A stretch of 64,000 nt of DNA from Piromyces finnis (taxonomy: Eukaryota; Neocallimastigomycota; Neocallimastigomycetes; Neocallimastigales; Neocallimastigaceae), in contig MCFH01000035.1 in assembly GCA_002104945.1 (NCBI GenBank), positions 310,001-374,000 of the forward strand, read 5' to 3'. Shown piece by piece: positions 24,688 to 39,723 of the stretch. The notes below the pieces were generated by a model that worked only from the letters and a program-made list of their open reading frames with translations, was not told the origin of the DNA and ran no database searches. Numbering within the stretch: the first letter of the stretch is position 1; each line of letters starts with the position of its first letter. The position numbers were made by a program, and so were the translations under genes.

Positions 24688-27600
24688 ATTTATTTATTAT
24701 TTAAAAAACAACTTTTCTTTAATTCTTTTTTTTCATATATTAAAAAAAAAGAATATTTTATTACAATGTATAAAATGCGCTTTCCTATATTGTATTTACT
24801 GGTAAGATAAATATTTTTTAAAGTTTTTTTTACTTTAAAAATTAATTTTTGATACGTTTTGTTTGTATTTTTATTTTTGTTTTTTATTTATTGATAACTA
24901 TACAAAATAGATATTATGGGTTTAACATACTTTTTGTTTATTATCTATTATATTATTTTTAATAGTTTATTGTCAGTAAATATGTTTCTTAAATAATACG
25001 TTTAAAAAACATTATATCTATAACATACCTATTGTTTTTTTTTCTTTTATTATATTCAATATAATAATTAGAAAAATATTATTTTTTATTATTTTTGTTA
25101 CTTCTTATTAATATTTAAATTATATATAATAATATATATTTAAATTATTTCACTTTAAGACAAAGTATCAATATTTATTAATTGATTTGTATTATTTAAT
25201 TACTGTATATAATTATTGCTAATTTTTATTCATAAAAAATTGTCTTAACACAATTGTTATTTTTAGTAATATTTAATCAAAATTAATTTAATGGTTATTT
25301 CTATTTAAAAATCAAATATTTTTACTTTCTTAAATTAAAATAAACTAAACTATCATACGTTTTCTAATAATGTACTAAAATTATTAAGTAATATAGAATA
25401 AGTTATGACAAATATTTATATAATAAATGAATAAATAGATAAACTACGATGTATAGTATTATTAAAAGTAAAAGACAATATATAAAAATATTATTTAAAT
25501 AAAAATATATTTTGATTTCTATAAAGGTATTTTCTTTTTAAATAATCTAATATAAATATTATATAAAGATTATAGTTTTTTTTTTTCTTTTTTAATACTA
25601 ATGGTGTATTAGTATATATTAAAATGATATTGTTGAAATTATTTTAAGTTTATTATGTTATAAAAATAAAATATATATTATTTATATTTCATATTTGATA
25701 ACATTTATCAACAAAATTATAGTGTTATTTATATCTTTACTTTCAATAAGATTTAAATAACAAAATGTAAATTAATTTTGATTTTGGATATTGATACTTT
25801 ATTGAATAATTTTATTTAAGATATTTTATAATCTATTTATGTTTTCACCCGTTTATTTTTATTTTCTCTTTTTTCTTTCTTCTTCTTCTTCTTTAATTTT
25901 ACCAGAGAAATCTTTTAAAGCTAATTACACTCTTTTTTATTAATCCTAACATTAATATAAAAAAGTATAAAAAAAAAGAAAAGAAAAGAATAAAAATAAT
26001 AAAAATAATAATAAAACTATAAAATAAATAATAAAAAAAAAAAAAGATATAAAAATTGGTTAACAATAAAATTAATTACAAAATAAATTAATCAATAAAA
26101 TTTAAATATATTATCAATATACTTTATTAAATAGAAAATGATTTTAATAATGACAAAGAATATGAAAATTCCAAAAAGCTAGTAAAAGTAATAAATAAAA
26201 TAAATTATTTTAATTTTAAATATCAATATATTAATTAATATATAATATATTTGATATATAATAAATTTTATATTATTTAATATATTTTATAAGTTTTAAT
26301 TAATAGTTTTAAATTATAGATTTATTATATATTGTATATATTAAATAAGATAAATTAGTAATAAAGTTTATTTATTATATAAACCAAATTTAAGGATAAA
26401 ATATATTAAAATATATATTACATATATATAAATATTAATATTAACACAAATTTTATTAATTATTATTAAGTAAAATATAAAATGGCAACAAAATAAAATG
26501 TTCAACAAAAGAAACAAGGAAAAAGGGAAAAGATGATGATGAAAAGGTGAAAGAGTGAACTATTTATTATTAATAATAGCAATAATAGAAATACATCAAA
26601 ACCATTTAATATAGTCAAAGTATGAATGGATTATAAAAAAATTTTGTTATCTACGACATCCAATGATCAAAATACGAATGACTATCTATTTACTAATAAT
26701 AAATAATATGATAATTGCTGTAGCATTTTAACAAGAATCATATTATATAAATGAATTGGTTTACATATATGTATAATTTTTAAATATTTAAATAAATTGG
26801 AAGATTAATACTTTTGATTATTTATTCCTTTACGAATAGGATAAGATATAAAATAAAAAGGAAATATAAAAAAAAAAAATAATTATTTTTCTTTTTCAAA
26901 ATAAATTCTATTTCTTTTTTTTTTTTTTTACAGATAAAAAAATAAATTTACATTGGTATAAAATAGCAAAGAAATTAGTATAAATGTATTTCTTGTTTCA
27001 TAGTGCCATAGCACATAATGAAAGCTCATTTTAATTATCATTTTTTAATTTTTATTATAAGAAAAATAAAGATTTATATATAAATAGTTATAATATTTAT
27101 GATTAAAGAATCACATTTAAAATTCACCAATTCATTTGAATCATTTCACCTCTCTTTAAAAAAAGAAAACTGTTGTTACTGCTACTTCCTAGCCTAGATT
27201 TTCTTTTCTTAGCTATACTTTCCCTTCCTTCATTTTTCCATAAATAAAATAGTGTTTTAGGTTCTAAACCCAAATCATTATCCTTTTTCTTTAATTCTAA
27301 AATTCTTTTTAGGGTTATTAACTATAATTTTTGGAAGTATTACACAAAATAAATGAAATTGTAAATTTTTAATTATTTTTTTATATTACTGTATAACCAA
27401 TAAAACTTGTATACTATTAAATTACATTAATATATTGTGTCATTAATAAATTAAACAATTACAAATTTGTAATGTAGATTGTACCACTATAATATATTAA
27501 AGCTTATTTATCTATTGACATTTAAAAAATAAATATCAAAGATAGTTTTATAATATATTTCAATATATAACAATATATTGTTATAATAAATATTAATTTA

Positions 27601-29574
27601 TTTTACCAAAAAAAAATTTTAAATTTAATTTATATATATTAAGAGGTAAAACAAAAGAAAAATAAGATAACTCAATAATAAAATAAATGAATGAATGAAT
27701 ATATAAATAATAAATTATTATTATTTAATAAATAAATAAATAAATAAATAATGAATAAATAAATTTTTTATACTTCAATATTGATAAACAAATAATAAAA
27801 ATTAAGCAAAAGGTTAGATTACGAATATTCTCTAAATGTATCAATGTGAATGACAGTAAATACTAGCCTTATTTATATACTGTTATTAATAAACTCCATT
27901 CTATTAAATAGAAAATGAAAAATATAATATTATTATAATATTTATTAAGAAGTATTTTTTATTTCGACAGTAAATTATGCTTTTCACCATAACAATTATA
28001 CATTTTCTACTTGCTGGCCAAAAATAAAGTACTCTACCTACTTTTATTACTTTTTTGGTTTATTTTTATTAGCTTTTTTTTTATTTTATTATTTAAAAAA
28101 GTTTGATTTTAAGATTTATTAAATGTGGCTGATTTATTTAAAACGGCAAAAATTATATCAAAGAATTTTTGCTATTAAGGAATCAAGAAATTTGAAAAAA
28201 ATTCATTTTATAAAAAAAATAATACTAATTAATCATAGTTCATATTATTCTTTTTATTCTCTCTATAATGATATAAAGTAAATATGTTTGTTATACTAAT
28301 GTATTAGAATAAGGAATTAAAAAATTTAATATTATAAATATTCATTCTTTTGAATACTATTATATAATTCAAATAATTTAATACTATTATATAATTAAAT
28401 GTGAAAAGAGTTTTAAATACATATAAAAAGATTGTTAACTCTATATTAACTTAAAATTCTTATATAACTACAAACATTTCAAAAATATATTTGCTACTTT
28501 TGTTCCAAATTAGATTAAAAGATAAATTCTTTTACGAATATATTATATGTTTTATAAATGTCTTTGTTATTTTTATTTCAAAGTTGTAAAGTATTAAAAT
28601 ATATTAAAAGTTTAATAATAATATATTATATAATATAAATACCTTTTTTTTTTGTTTGAAAAAGTTAGATAATAAGTAGTGGATTAAAGAATATTTATTC
28701 CCAACACAACTACAAATATGAATTCTTATTTTTATTTTTGTATATATGCAGATATTATTTGAACATAACTATTATGATGTTTTGTTTTATTCATTTTAGT
28801 ATTCATTTGTCATAAATGATAAATGAATAGTAATTCTTTTGAATAAATATAAAGTAAAGATAATTTGAAAATAATAACAAACTTTCCTATTATTCATTAC
28901 TATTATATATATGGATATTATATGTGATAAGAGAATCGATTAGAAACAACTCATATGAAAGATGAATATTATAATTTATCAAATTATATATACTAAAGAG
29001 AAAAATATTAGTAATTCAAAATCAAAAATTAAATATCTCTATAATTATAGATATCGATATTAATACTTTTATTATTTTGGAAAGCAATTAGATTCATACT
29101 TTTATTTTTATTAATGTAATACTAATTTTTATACTATTTATTTTAATTATAATCTAGTTACTTAAAAAAGAAAGGTGTATTGTCCGGCCTCTTTCTATTC
29201 TCTCTATAATGATTTTTTCCCTCAAATTCACAATGTTGTATGGTTGTATGGTTTTATTATTAATTTTAATTTTACCATCCAACCAAAATTTCTTATAATT
29301 AGAAATATTAAATTTATATATATATATACTTTTAAAAGTATAATTTTAAAAAAATTTAATAAAAATTTTAAAAAATATATTAAAAAAAAAAAGTATTGCT
29401 TTAAATACTTTTAAATTTATCATCTTTTATTGTCAATTTTTTTTTTTTTTTTTAAAAAAAAAAAGAAATCTAAAAAGCATTATATCTATTATCAAATAAT
29501 AATAGCTCTTATTTAATATTATTTAATATAATATTACTTATTATCTTCGATTCAATAAATGAAAACAAGATAAA
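24688..29574. other. Divergent intergenic region, no confident gene
   Basis: 4.9 kb between the start codons of two divergent genes. It is mostly A/T-rich with homopolymers, TA runs and an (AAAT)n tract at about 27726-27763. Several stop-free stretches of 25-65 codons occur, as expected by chance at this composition. The only one with unusual composition is listed separately at 27132-27330. Confidence 0.6.
27132..27330 (-). other. Candidate orphan exon or gene relic
   Basis: On the minus strand a frame is open from just after an acceptor-like TTATAG (about 27331) to a TGA at about 27132, roughly 65 codons. It encodes a mixed-composition peptide with LGLEPKTLFYLWKNEGRE, a basic KKRKSRLGSSS and a final IQMNW. 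Trp, Gly, Arg and Ser codons make it richer in G+C than its surroundings. No matching upstream exon or start was found, and I do not recognise the peptide. It could be the last exon of a decayed gene or a chance open frame. Confidence 0.22.
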
Positions 29575-32339
<2,765 letters not shown>

Positions 32340-32499
32340 ATACTGCAAATAAAATATTCTTGGAAAGAGAAGCAATAAGGAAAATATATATAATAGCTTT
32401 CATCCACGTATATATTTATAGCATTAAGTATGATATATATTATATATATAATTTTTTTTTATTATTATTTTTTTTACCCTTATTTTTTATTCTTTAACT

Positions 32500-32594
<95 letters not shown>

Positions 32595-33303
32595 GCATTA
32601 TTTGAATTATTATAATTTTTTCCATAGCATTAATAGACTATACCATATTTTAATTATATAGAATTAAAATATAATTTACCCTGTTTAGCTTTCTATCTCA
32701 ATTTTCATTTTCAAAAATTAATACATTAATGTTTTAGTTTCTTTTTATTATAATTTTATTTTTCCTTTTTTTTTTTTTATTGTTTTTATTTCAATTTTAT
32801 TCCTTTATACTATGTAAATGGTTGAAATTCTTTATATTTTAAAGTGTATTATAATGTAATTATCTATAAAAATTCAGATTATTATAGAAAAAAGATAGAG
32901 TTTTAATGTCTTTTTTATAGCCATATGTAAAAAAAGGTAATGAGAAACAAATCAAAAAAACAAATCAAAAAAAAACAAATACAAAAAAAAAAAAAAAACG
33001 AAAAAAAAAAAAAATATATATATATATATATATAATTATAATAAAAAATATTAATAGTAAATAAAAAGTGATGATATTTCATGATTTTGTGTATTATAAA
33101 TAAATATATTTATATTATTTTTTTATTTTTTTTTTTTTTTTTTTTTTTTTGGTATTAATTTAAATATTAAATGATTCAAAAGATAGACTATAATGTTTGT
33201 TTAATATGTATATATATATGTATTTTCTATATGAATTCTAATAATATAATTTTGTAATAAAATGAAAAATACTATTATTGATTGATCTATATTAAAGGGT
33301 AAC
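32340..33303. other. Convergent 3' region between ZC3H3 and MPHOSPH6
   Basis: Nearly 1 kb between converging stop codons, with an (ATT)n array at 32501-32594, poly(A) and poly(T) tracts and TA runs. No gene was seen. Both 3' UTRs should be here. Confidence 0.75.
32501..32594. repeat. (ATT)n microsatellite, 3' of ZC3H3
   Basis: About 31 perfect units, about 160 bp after the ZC3H3 stop codon. Confidence 0.95.
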
Positions 33304-33702
33304 TTATTCTGGTTTTATAAATTCTTTTGAAATATCTTTAGATTTTTTTGAATTTAACTTTTGTTTCTTATTAGAACTATCGTTATCTTTATCGTTGGTT
33401 AAAGAACGTTTTTCGGTTTTATTAGTTGGTAATACACCGATATCCTTTTTATAACGGTCAACCATTTCTTTGTCAGATACAGAATTCTTTTGTTCATTTT
33501 CTTCAATCTTTTTAATTTTTTGTTCTTTCATTTGTTCTTCAGCTAATTTCTTTTTATTATTTTTTTTAAAAAGAAAAAAACAATTTAATAATAATAAAAG
33601 GTCAGAAATATTGATACTATTAATACTACTACTAATAATAATAATACTAATAATAAAAGGGTAAAAATACTAATATTATACTATTATTACTACTACTACT
33701 AC

Positions 33703-33746
<44 letters not shown>

Positions 33747-34453
33747 GTGATAATGATAATAATAATAATAATAATTTATTGTAATATCAATCTTAAATAT
33801 ATATCTTTTTAATTTTTTTTTTTTTTTATTTTTAAAAAAAAAAACAGAATTATATATACTTCAATTGTATTGTTAAATTTTTGGTATGAACGTCTACCGA
33901 TATTTCCACCTTCTAAGAAATTCATAAATGAAGATTCACTTTCAATTTTTGTTTCACTATTACATATAATAAAATATAATAAAATAAATAACATTTATAT
34001 ATCTTCAATATTAATATTTGAAAATTGGTTATAATATTAAATTTAAATTTTATCCATATAAAAAAAATAATACTTTTCTGGAGTAATAGAATCAAAATCA
34101 ACAACCCAATGAGCTTCTGAAAGTGCACGCTGTTGTTCTTTTTCTTCTTCCTCTTTTTGTTGTTGTTCTCTGTTTCTTTGCATGAACTTTTATATATATT
34201 ATTATTTTTATTTTTCATTAATAAAAAAAAAAATTTAAATTTTTGGATTAAAATGAATTTCATTTTAGCATTCTTTAATTTTCTTGCTTTTTTCTAATTC
34301 TAATATATTACCGAAATTAAAAAATTTCAACAATACATAGAACAAACTTAAAGTAGATAATAAATTATGAAATAGATTTTCTTTTCATATTACCTTCATC
34401 TTTAGGATATTTCCTGAAAGTTCTTTAACATGTAATTGTCTATGTGAACTCAT
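33304..34453 (-). CDS. MPHOSPH6: M-phase phosphoprotein 6 / Mpp6, nuclear exosome cofactor
   Basis: Four exons, read leftwards: 34453-34394, 34186-34074, 33956-33860 and 33549-33304; 171 aa, close to the 160 of human MPHOSPH6. This small RNA-binding cofactor docks on the nuclear RNA exosome, helps recruit the MTR4 helicase and promotes 5.8S rRNA maturation and nuclear RNA decay. Matches appear in order: LSGNILKMKFMQRNRE near the start (human LSKNLLRMKFMQR), SEAHWVVDF (human SEEHWYLDL), the SFMNFLEGGNIGRRSYQKFN block (human SFLLCEDLLYGRMSFRGFN), VSDKEMVDRYKKDIG (human VSDEEMARRYETLVG), and a C-terminal FIKPE (human FLKPQD). The rest is Lys/Glu-rich. It converges on the ZC3H3 homologue. Splice joins are in frame throughout. 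Confidence 0.93.
33702..33777. repeat. (ACT/AAT)n microsatellite in the last MPHOSPH6 intron
   Basis: An imperfect trinucleotide tract inside the intron 33550-33859; ACT units change into AAT units. Confidence 0.9.
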
Positions 34454-35016
34454 TTTTTTACTTTTTTATATATATGTATTCTTTATTTTTTTTTTTTTAT
34501 ATATAGATTAAATTTATTATGAATTATAAATAGAGAAAGATAAATAAAATATAATGTTAATGTATCATACTTTAATAATATATATAAATATATATTTAAG
34601 AAAAAAATGAAAATGAAAATGAATTTCAAATTAAAATGATTTAGAAAATTTAATTTTTAATTTGAAATTACTTAAATTCATTTTATTTTATGTTTTTTTT
34701 TTTTTTTTTTAGGAATATTAATATTAATATTTCATGTATGTATAATGAAATAAAGTTTTAAAAACTATTTATACCCTTTGAATAAGTGATTTTAATTTAA
34801 TAAATAGATAGTTGAAGATTATAAATAGATGGATATATAATAATTCCTTAAAAATTAATATTAATAAAATTTCCAAAATAAAAAAAAAAAAAAATAAAAA
34901 AAAAAAATTAAAAGTTTTTAAAAAATTTTTAAATTTTTAATTACATTATTATATTAAAAATGTAGATACAAACTATATTTAATGTAAATGAAAAGTGGGC
35001 CTTCTTACTTATTGAA

Positions 35017-35031
35017 AACGGCAACGCCGTT
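35017..35031. other. GC-rich inverted repeat
   Basis: AACGGC, a 3-nt spacer AAC, then GCCGTT: perfect 6-bp arms with unusually high G+C in a region of almost pure A/T. Short open frames run across it on both strands. On the minus strand an ATG-initiated MSNGVAVFNK is followed by a donor-like GTAAGA. It could be a relic first exon or a protein-binding palindrome. Confidence 0.35.
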
Positions 35032-35216
35032 AGACATTACTGTTTTATTCATAATACATTGTTTATTATTTTTTCAATAAATTATAGCATATTTAATATA
35101 TTCAATATTTAATGATATTAATAAGAATTAAAATTATATTGTTTTGTTTTATTATAACAATTATAATTAATGATTTTATTATTTATTAAATAAAAATATA
35201 TATATATAATATTAAA

Positions 35217-35760
35217 ATGCTTAAATCCTTATTTTATGTGCTATTTATTATTTTTAATAGCAAATTGTACTGTTTTAGCAAATAAAGAATTATCAACATG
35301 GCATGGACATAACTACATCTATTAGTACTCCATTAGAATAGAATATGCATGACATAATTTTAACTTTAGTAATAAATATTTAGAAATTAATTGAATTTTT
35401 ATTATATTAAATTAATCTTTTTTTTTTAAACATTCTAAACTAGTAAACAATAATTCAACAGCTAAAATTCAAGATTCTATGTTAAGCATATTATATTTGA
35501 AATACGTCATAAAATAAAACTTAAAATTATTCTTTATCAATTATTAAAAGAAATTATTTTTGTGAAACTGTATATGTATATATCAATTTTGTAGTAAAGG
35601 ACAAGGATTTAAATACTTATTAGGTATATTGGTTCAAGGAGGAATTGCAAATGCGATAAAACTTACAAAAATTATTGCAGACAGGTGAAATTAGTGTAGT
35701 AGCTACATTAGGGTTTGTACCATTATGGGTATCATCATATACAGTATATATAACATTGAA
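35217..35760 (+). pseudogene. Possible decayed gene for a secreted or membrane protein
   Basis: Starts at an ATG encoding MLKSLFYVLFIIFN, which resembles a signal peptide. The frame is then lost at stops, and coding-like pieces continue in other plus-strand frames: VLANKELSTWHGHN near 35274-35315, GFKYLLGILVQGGIANAI near 35600-35660, and, after a one-base shift, TGEISVVATLGFVPLWVSSY near 35685-35745. The Gly/Val/Ala/Trp-containing composition stands out from the flanks. No family was recognised. Introns could explain some shifts, but in-frame stops and the short fragments suggest decay. Confidence 0.3.
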
Positions 35761-35999
35761 ATTATTTTAAATTATTATTAAGTATAATTGATATAATTAA
35801 AGTTTATCAAAATAAAATAAAAATAGCAATTATTAAGTAATAATAATATTTATTTTTAAAATAATTTATGTAAATACATTTTTAAAAAATAATAATAATA
35901 AATATATTTTATTTCTTATTTTAAAACAGTTTATGTAAATAATTTAATATATATATTTTTCAAAAAAAAAAAATAATAATATAGTTTTTTTTTTAGACT

Positions 36000-36175
36000 T
36001 CCATATATCCTCATTTAACCCCCTGAGTTATATATGGTATGTGATTGTACATTATTGTACATTGCCATATCATAACAACGTCGGCACAATCACCCTTCAA
36101 TGGTAGGGGTCAAACCAGAAGCCTTATGAATGCTAAGCGGGGTCTTAACAACCAGGTTAGAAACTGGAACGTCAA
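36000..36175. other. Unexplained GC-rich island with imperfect hairpin
   Basis: A segment of about 170 bp with balanced base composition in the middle of A/T-rich DNA, with pieces such as AACCCCCTGAGTT, CAACGTCGGCACAATCACCC and GCTAAGCGGGGTCTTAAC. Bases 36036-36051 and 36056-36071 can pair as an imperfect stem (12 of 16 positions) around a 4-nt loop. It also has the direct repeat ATTGTACATT at 36044-36053 and 36054-36063. There is no tRNA cloverleaf, no A/B boxes recognised and no long ORF. Candidates are a structured ncRNA, a fragment of a transposable element or a recently inserted foreign piece. Confidence 0.5.
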
Positions 36176-38305
36176 TAATATAGTAATAATTATATTTTAC
36201 TTATTTTAAAACAATTAATAAAAATAATTTAATATTATTTTAAAAAAATATATATCATTTTTAATTAAAAATTTGAAATAGATGATGACATAACAAAATG
36301 TTGAATGTAATTATTAATGATTTCATTCTTTCATCGATTAAACAAATTCATTTTATGAACTTATTAGTTGTGATGATTTCATTATCATTTTACAACAAAA
36401 ATAAACATATTATTTTTTTTCTGTAATTGAACTAATTCTTTAAACTTATTAATTATATTATATTATTCATATTTTGAAATTCTATTACATTAAATTAATA
36501 TTTTCTTATACTATTTTAAACGTGGATTACAAATTTTACTTTTCAAATTAATAATTTCTACAAGTTGTTTTCCAGTCAGTACTCGTACTAATATTTAATT
36601 ATTTATTTTAATTAATTAATTAATTAATCATATATATATTAAGATAATAAATCATTTTTTTAAGATAAATATTTGATATTATAGCAATAAAAATATTTTA
36701 ATTTAATAAAATGCTTGCTTTTTATTATTAAATAATTTGTTAAAAAATGTTTTGTTTTTTTTAAGGAAGGTAAAAATTCAATATTTTTATTTATTATTAT
36801 ATAATTATTATAAAATAAATGAAACAAAAATATTAAACGATAACATTATTGCTACGTTCTTTATATGTTCCTATTAAATATAAATCATATAAATAACAAA
36901 TTATTGTTGAAATATAAACATAAATTTTAAATGATTTATCATAATGAAAAGATAAAATAAATTGTATTAAATGTAATATAAATAAACCTATAATTATTGC
37001 TAAAATTAAAATTTTAATCTTGATATCAGTGAATTAAAACATTATACTTTGTTTAATTATGTATGTCTATATTATTAAATAATGAAATATTATGTATAAG
37101 TTTTAAAAACTTAAGAACTACTATGTATTACACTTTTGTGATTAAATATTTATTTAAAAATAAAAAGGGATTATCCACCTCAATTTTTAAAACTTTAACA
37201 TTAGAAAACTACATAATGTAATACATCTAGTTTTTATGTACATAAAATTTTGAATAACATTCTTCAAATGATAATAAATATTAATAATTATTACTAATCT
37301 GATAAAAATTATTGTATATTACCTACTGATTTGTATTACTATAATTAATATTCTTTATATTACATTGATAATACAATTACATAATTCTACATTAATAAAA
37401 GCATTTTAAACAAATGAACAAGAGGCTTTTTTAAATTTCCAATCATATTAAGGTTTTTTCGACTATATATTATGATTTGAACAATTATTAGATCATTGAA
37501 TTTTATTGGCTACTTAATATTTATATTATGACGTTTTAATACATTTTTATTGGTTATATAATATAAAAAGCATATATTAGCAATATATTTAATATTATAT
37601 TATTTAATATTATCAATATATATTTTTATGTATATTGAAAGTTGTAATATAAGAAATAGTACCTATATGGATCATATACTATAGAATATAATATAATATA
37701 TGATGCCTAATTAAATCAATTTAAATAATATATTAATTTATTAGAGTCAAATAATAACTTGATTTAAATTATTATCAAAAAGGAAGAAGAGAAAGTAAAA
37801 AAAAGATATCAAACTTTTTTGGTGAGGGTTAGGTTTAAATCTATTATCTTCAAGTATTCAACAAATGAAATTGTATTCAATAAAATAATTTATTATTTAA
37901 TCCAATTGATTTTATATATCCATGAATAGTATAGATTACAATATAATCAGTAGTAAATAATACAAAGGAATATTGTACGCTATTTAATTTTAATTAGTAG
38001 ATTTGATTCTATTTATTATTATTTTATTTTATTTTATTATTAATAATTAATATTATAAATCATTAAAATAAAATTAGTTTAAAATTTTTATTCTTTGTAA
38101 TCTTTTCAAAAAATTTATATTTCAATAATAAATTAATTAAAGGTAAGGATTATATATATTACAATATATTATAATATATTTACAATATATTTTATTGGGA
38201 ATACAAAAAATCATATACAAAAAAAAAAGTTTTTTTTTTTAAAATTTTTTATTTTTTCAAAGTTAAATAAAATAACTTAAAGAAAAATATAAATTTAATC
38301 AAAAA

Positions 38306-38640
38306 TTAATATTGTATTTGGTAAGAATCGAGTAAAGAAAAATATAAATAAAGTCTATAAAGGAATAAATAAATGTATAATAAGATATTCAAAAGATAAT
38401 ATAAATTGAAGGTTATAAAATGAGATCGAAAATAAATATTTAAAATCAAAAAAAAAAAAAAAAAGAGTATTGGATCAAAAACAGTATAAATATTCAAAAG
38501 ATTATTACAAAATAATTCAAATAGTATTGAAGATATATTCAAATATAGAAAAACAGTAAAAAGTAATAAATATATCGCTAAACTCACAAATAAAAGTAAA
38601 CTTATAAAGTTATTTTTTGGAGATTATAAGAATTAACTAC
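38306..38640 (+). other. Lys/Asn-rich open stretches, possible gene relic
   Basis: Three consecutive plus-strand open stretches in shifting frames: FGKNRVKKNINKVYKGINK, then VLDQKQYKYSKDYYKIIQ, then YIAKLTNKSKLIKLFFGDYK. The motif ATATTCAAAAGAT occurs in the first two, suggesting an internal repeat. The long minus-strand frame over the same bases is hydrophobic and looks like its antisense shadow. At this base composition such runs also arise by chance. Confidence 0.2.
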
Positions 38641-38868
38641 ATTCTCTTAATAAGTTTAAACGCAGCAAAACAATTAAATGAGCAACATAATATATATGAT
38701 AAATAAAATATATATAAAAAATACAACTTTATTTTTAAAATATTCGAAAATAATGCAAAATAAATGAAGATAGTAGATGAAATAAGACCAATAAACAGTG
38801 TATTAATTATATATTTGTAAATATAATAATATAAAAATAAATAGATTTAATTTTGTAATAAAAGAAAA

Positions 38869-39723
38869 ATGGCTTTAAACGATTCTCAAGTTAAGGATGA
38901 AATGGAAAAGATGGTAAATATTATTTATAGAATAAAATAATAAAACTATAAATTTTTTGATTTCGAAAATATTCTAAATGAATATCATAAATGAAAACAG
39001 GTTTCTTTCATCAAACAAGAAGCCAACGAAAAGGCCCGTGAAATTAAGATCAAGGCCGATGAAGAATTCAACATTGAAAAGGCCAAGATTGTTCGTCAAG
39101 AAACCATCGCCATTGAAGCTTTATACCAAAAGAAGGCCAAGCAAGCTGAAATTCAAAAGAAGATGTAAGTGTTTTTTATATAATAAATATAATAAACTGT
39201 AATAAATAGTATGATACAAAGAATATTAAATCAACATATAACAATATAAAATAGTGCTGAATCCAACCGTAACAACAAGACCAGACTTCAAATTCTTCAA
39301 GCTCGTCAACAATACCTTAACAAGATCAACGAAGAAGCCCAAAGAGCTCTTGTTGACTTCGCCAACAACGATCCAAAGTACGCTGAAACTATTAAGAACA
39401 TTGTTTTACAATCTCTTTACCAATTAATGGAAGAAGATATTACCATTGTTTGCCGTGAAAAGGATCTTAACACTGTTAAGAAGGCCGTCGAAGAAGTTGC
39501 TCCAACTTACAAGGAAAAGACTGGTAAGACTGCTACTGTTAAGTACTCTCCAAACTACCTCCCAGCTGCTTCCGCTGGTGGTATTATTATGTCCGGTTTC
39601 AATGACCGTATTGTCATCAACAACACCTTAGAAAACAGACTTGAAATCGCTAGTGATGAATTATTACCAGCTATTAAGACTTTACTTTACGGTGCTTCTG
39701 AATCCAGAAAATTCTACAACTAG
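38869..39723 (+). CDS. ATP6V1E: V-type proton ATPase subunit E
   Basis: Three exons: 38869-38913, 39001-39164 and 39255-39723; 225 aa, a normal size for the family. Subunit E forms, with subunit G, the peripheral stalks that hold the V1 head against the membrane domain of the vacuolar proton pump. The N-terminal half is the expected long helix (MALNDSQVKDEMEKM, FIKQEANEKAREIKIKADEE, EKAKIVRQE). The C-terminal half carries DITIVCREKDL, then GGIIMSGFNDRIVINNTLEN and LLPAIKTLLYGA, which parallel subunit E of yeast and animals. Codon use differs from its neighbours: AAG, GCC, AAC, ATC and CGT are frequent, the pattern of a highly expressed gene. Start chosen at the ATG opening the conserved helix. 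Confidence 0.96.

Larger units (their letters stand above)
34454..38868. other. Divergent intergenic region with relic-like segments
   Basis: 4.4 kb between the MPHOSPH6 and V-ATPase E start codons. Most of it is low-complexity A/T. The exceptions are listed separately: a small GC-rich inverted repeat at 35017-35031, a decayed ORF-like stretch at 35217-35760, a GC-rich island at 36000-36175 and a Lys-rich open stretch at 38306-38640. No intact gene was found. The V-ATPase E promoter must be at the right end. Confidence 0.65.

Noticed and set aside
29175-29414. Plus-strand frame starting MYCPASFYSLYND
   Set aside because: It quickly becomes Ile/Phe/Lys low complexity. The minus strand over the same bases is equally open, so neither is convincing.
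36000-36175. tRNA or 5S rRNA gene in the GC-rich island
   Set aside because: No cloverleaf, no consistent A/B box pair and no terminal pairing of the right size could be drawn.
36516-37560. A series of minus-strand open stretches (for example one ending LIGTYKERSNNVIV and one ending KSKICNPRLK)
   Set aside because: They look protein-like when picked out by eye, but splice phases between them do not join and stops interrupt. At this base composition 25-65 codon open runs are common.
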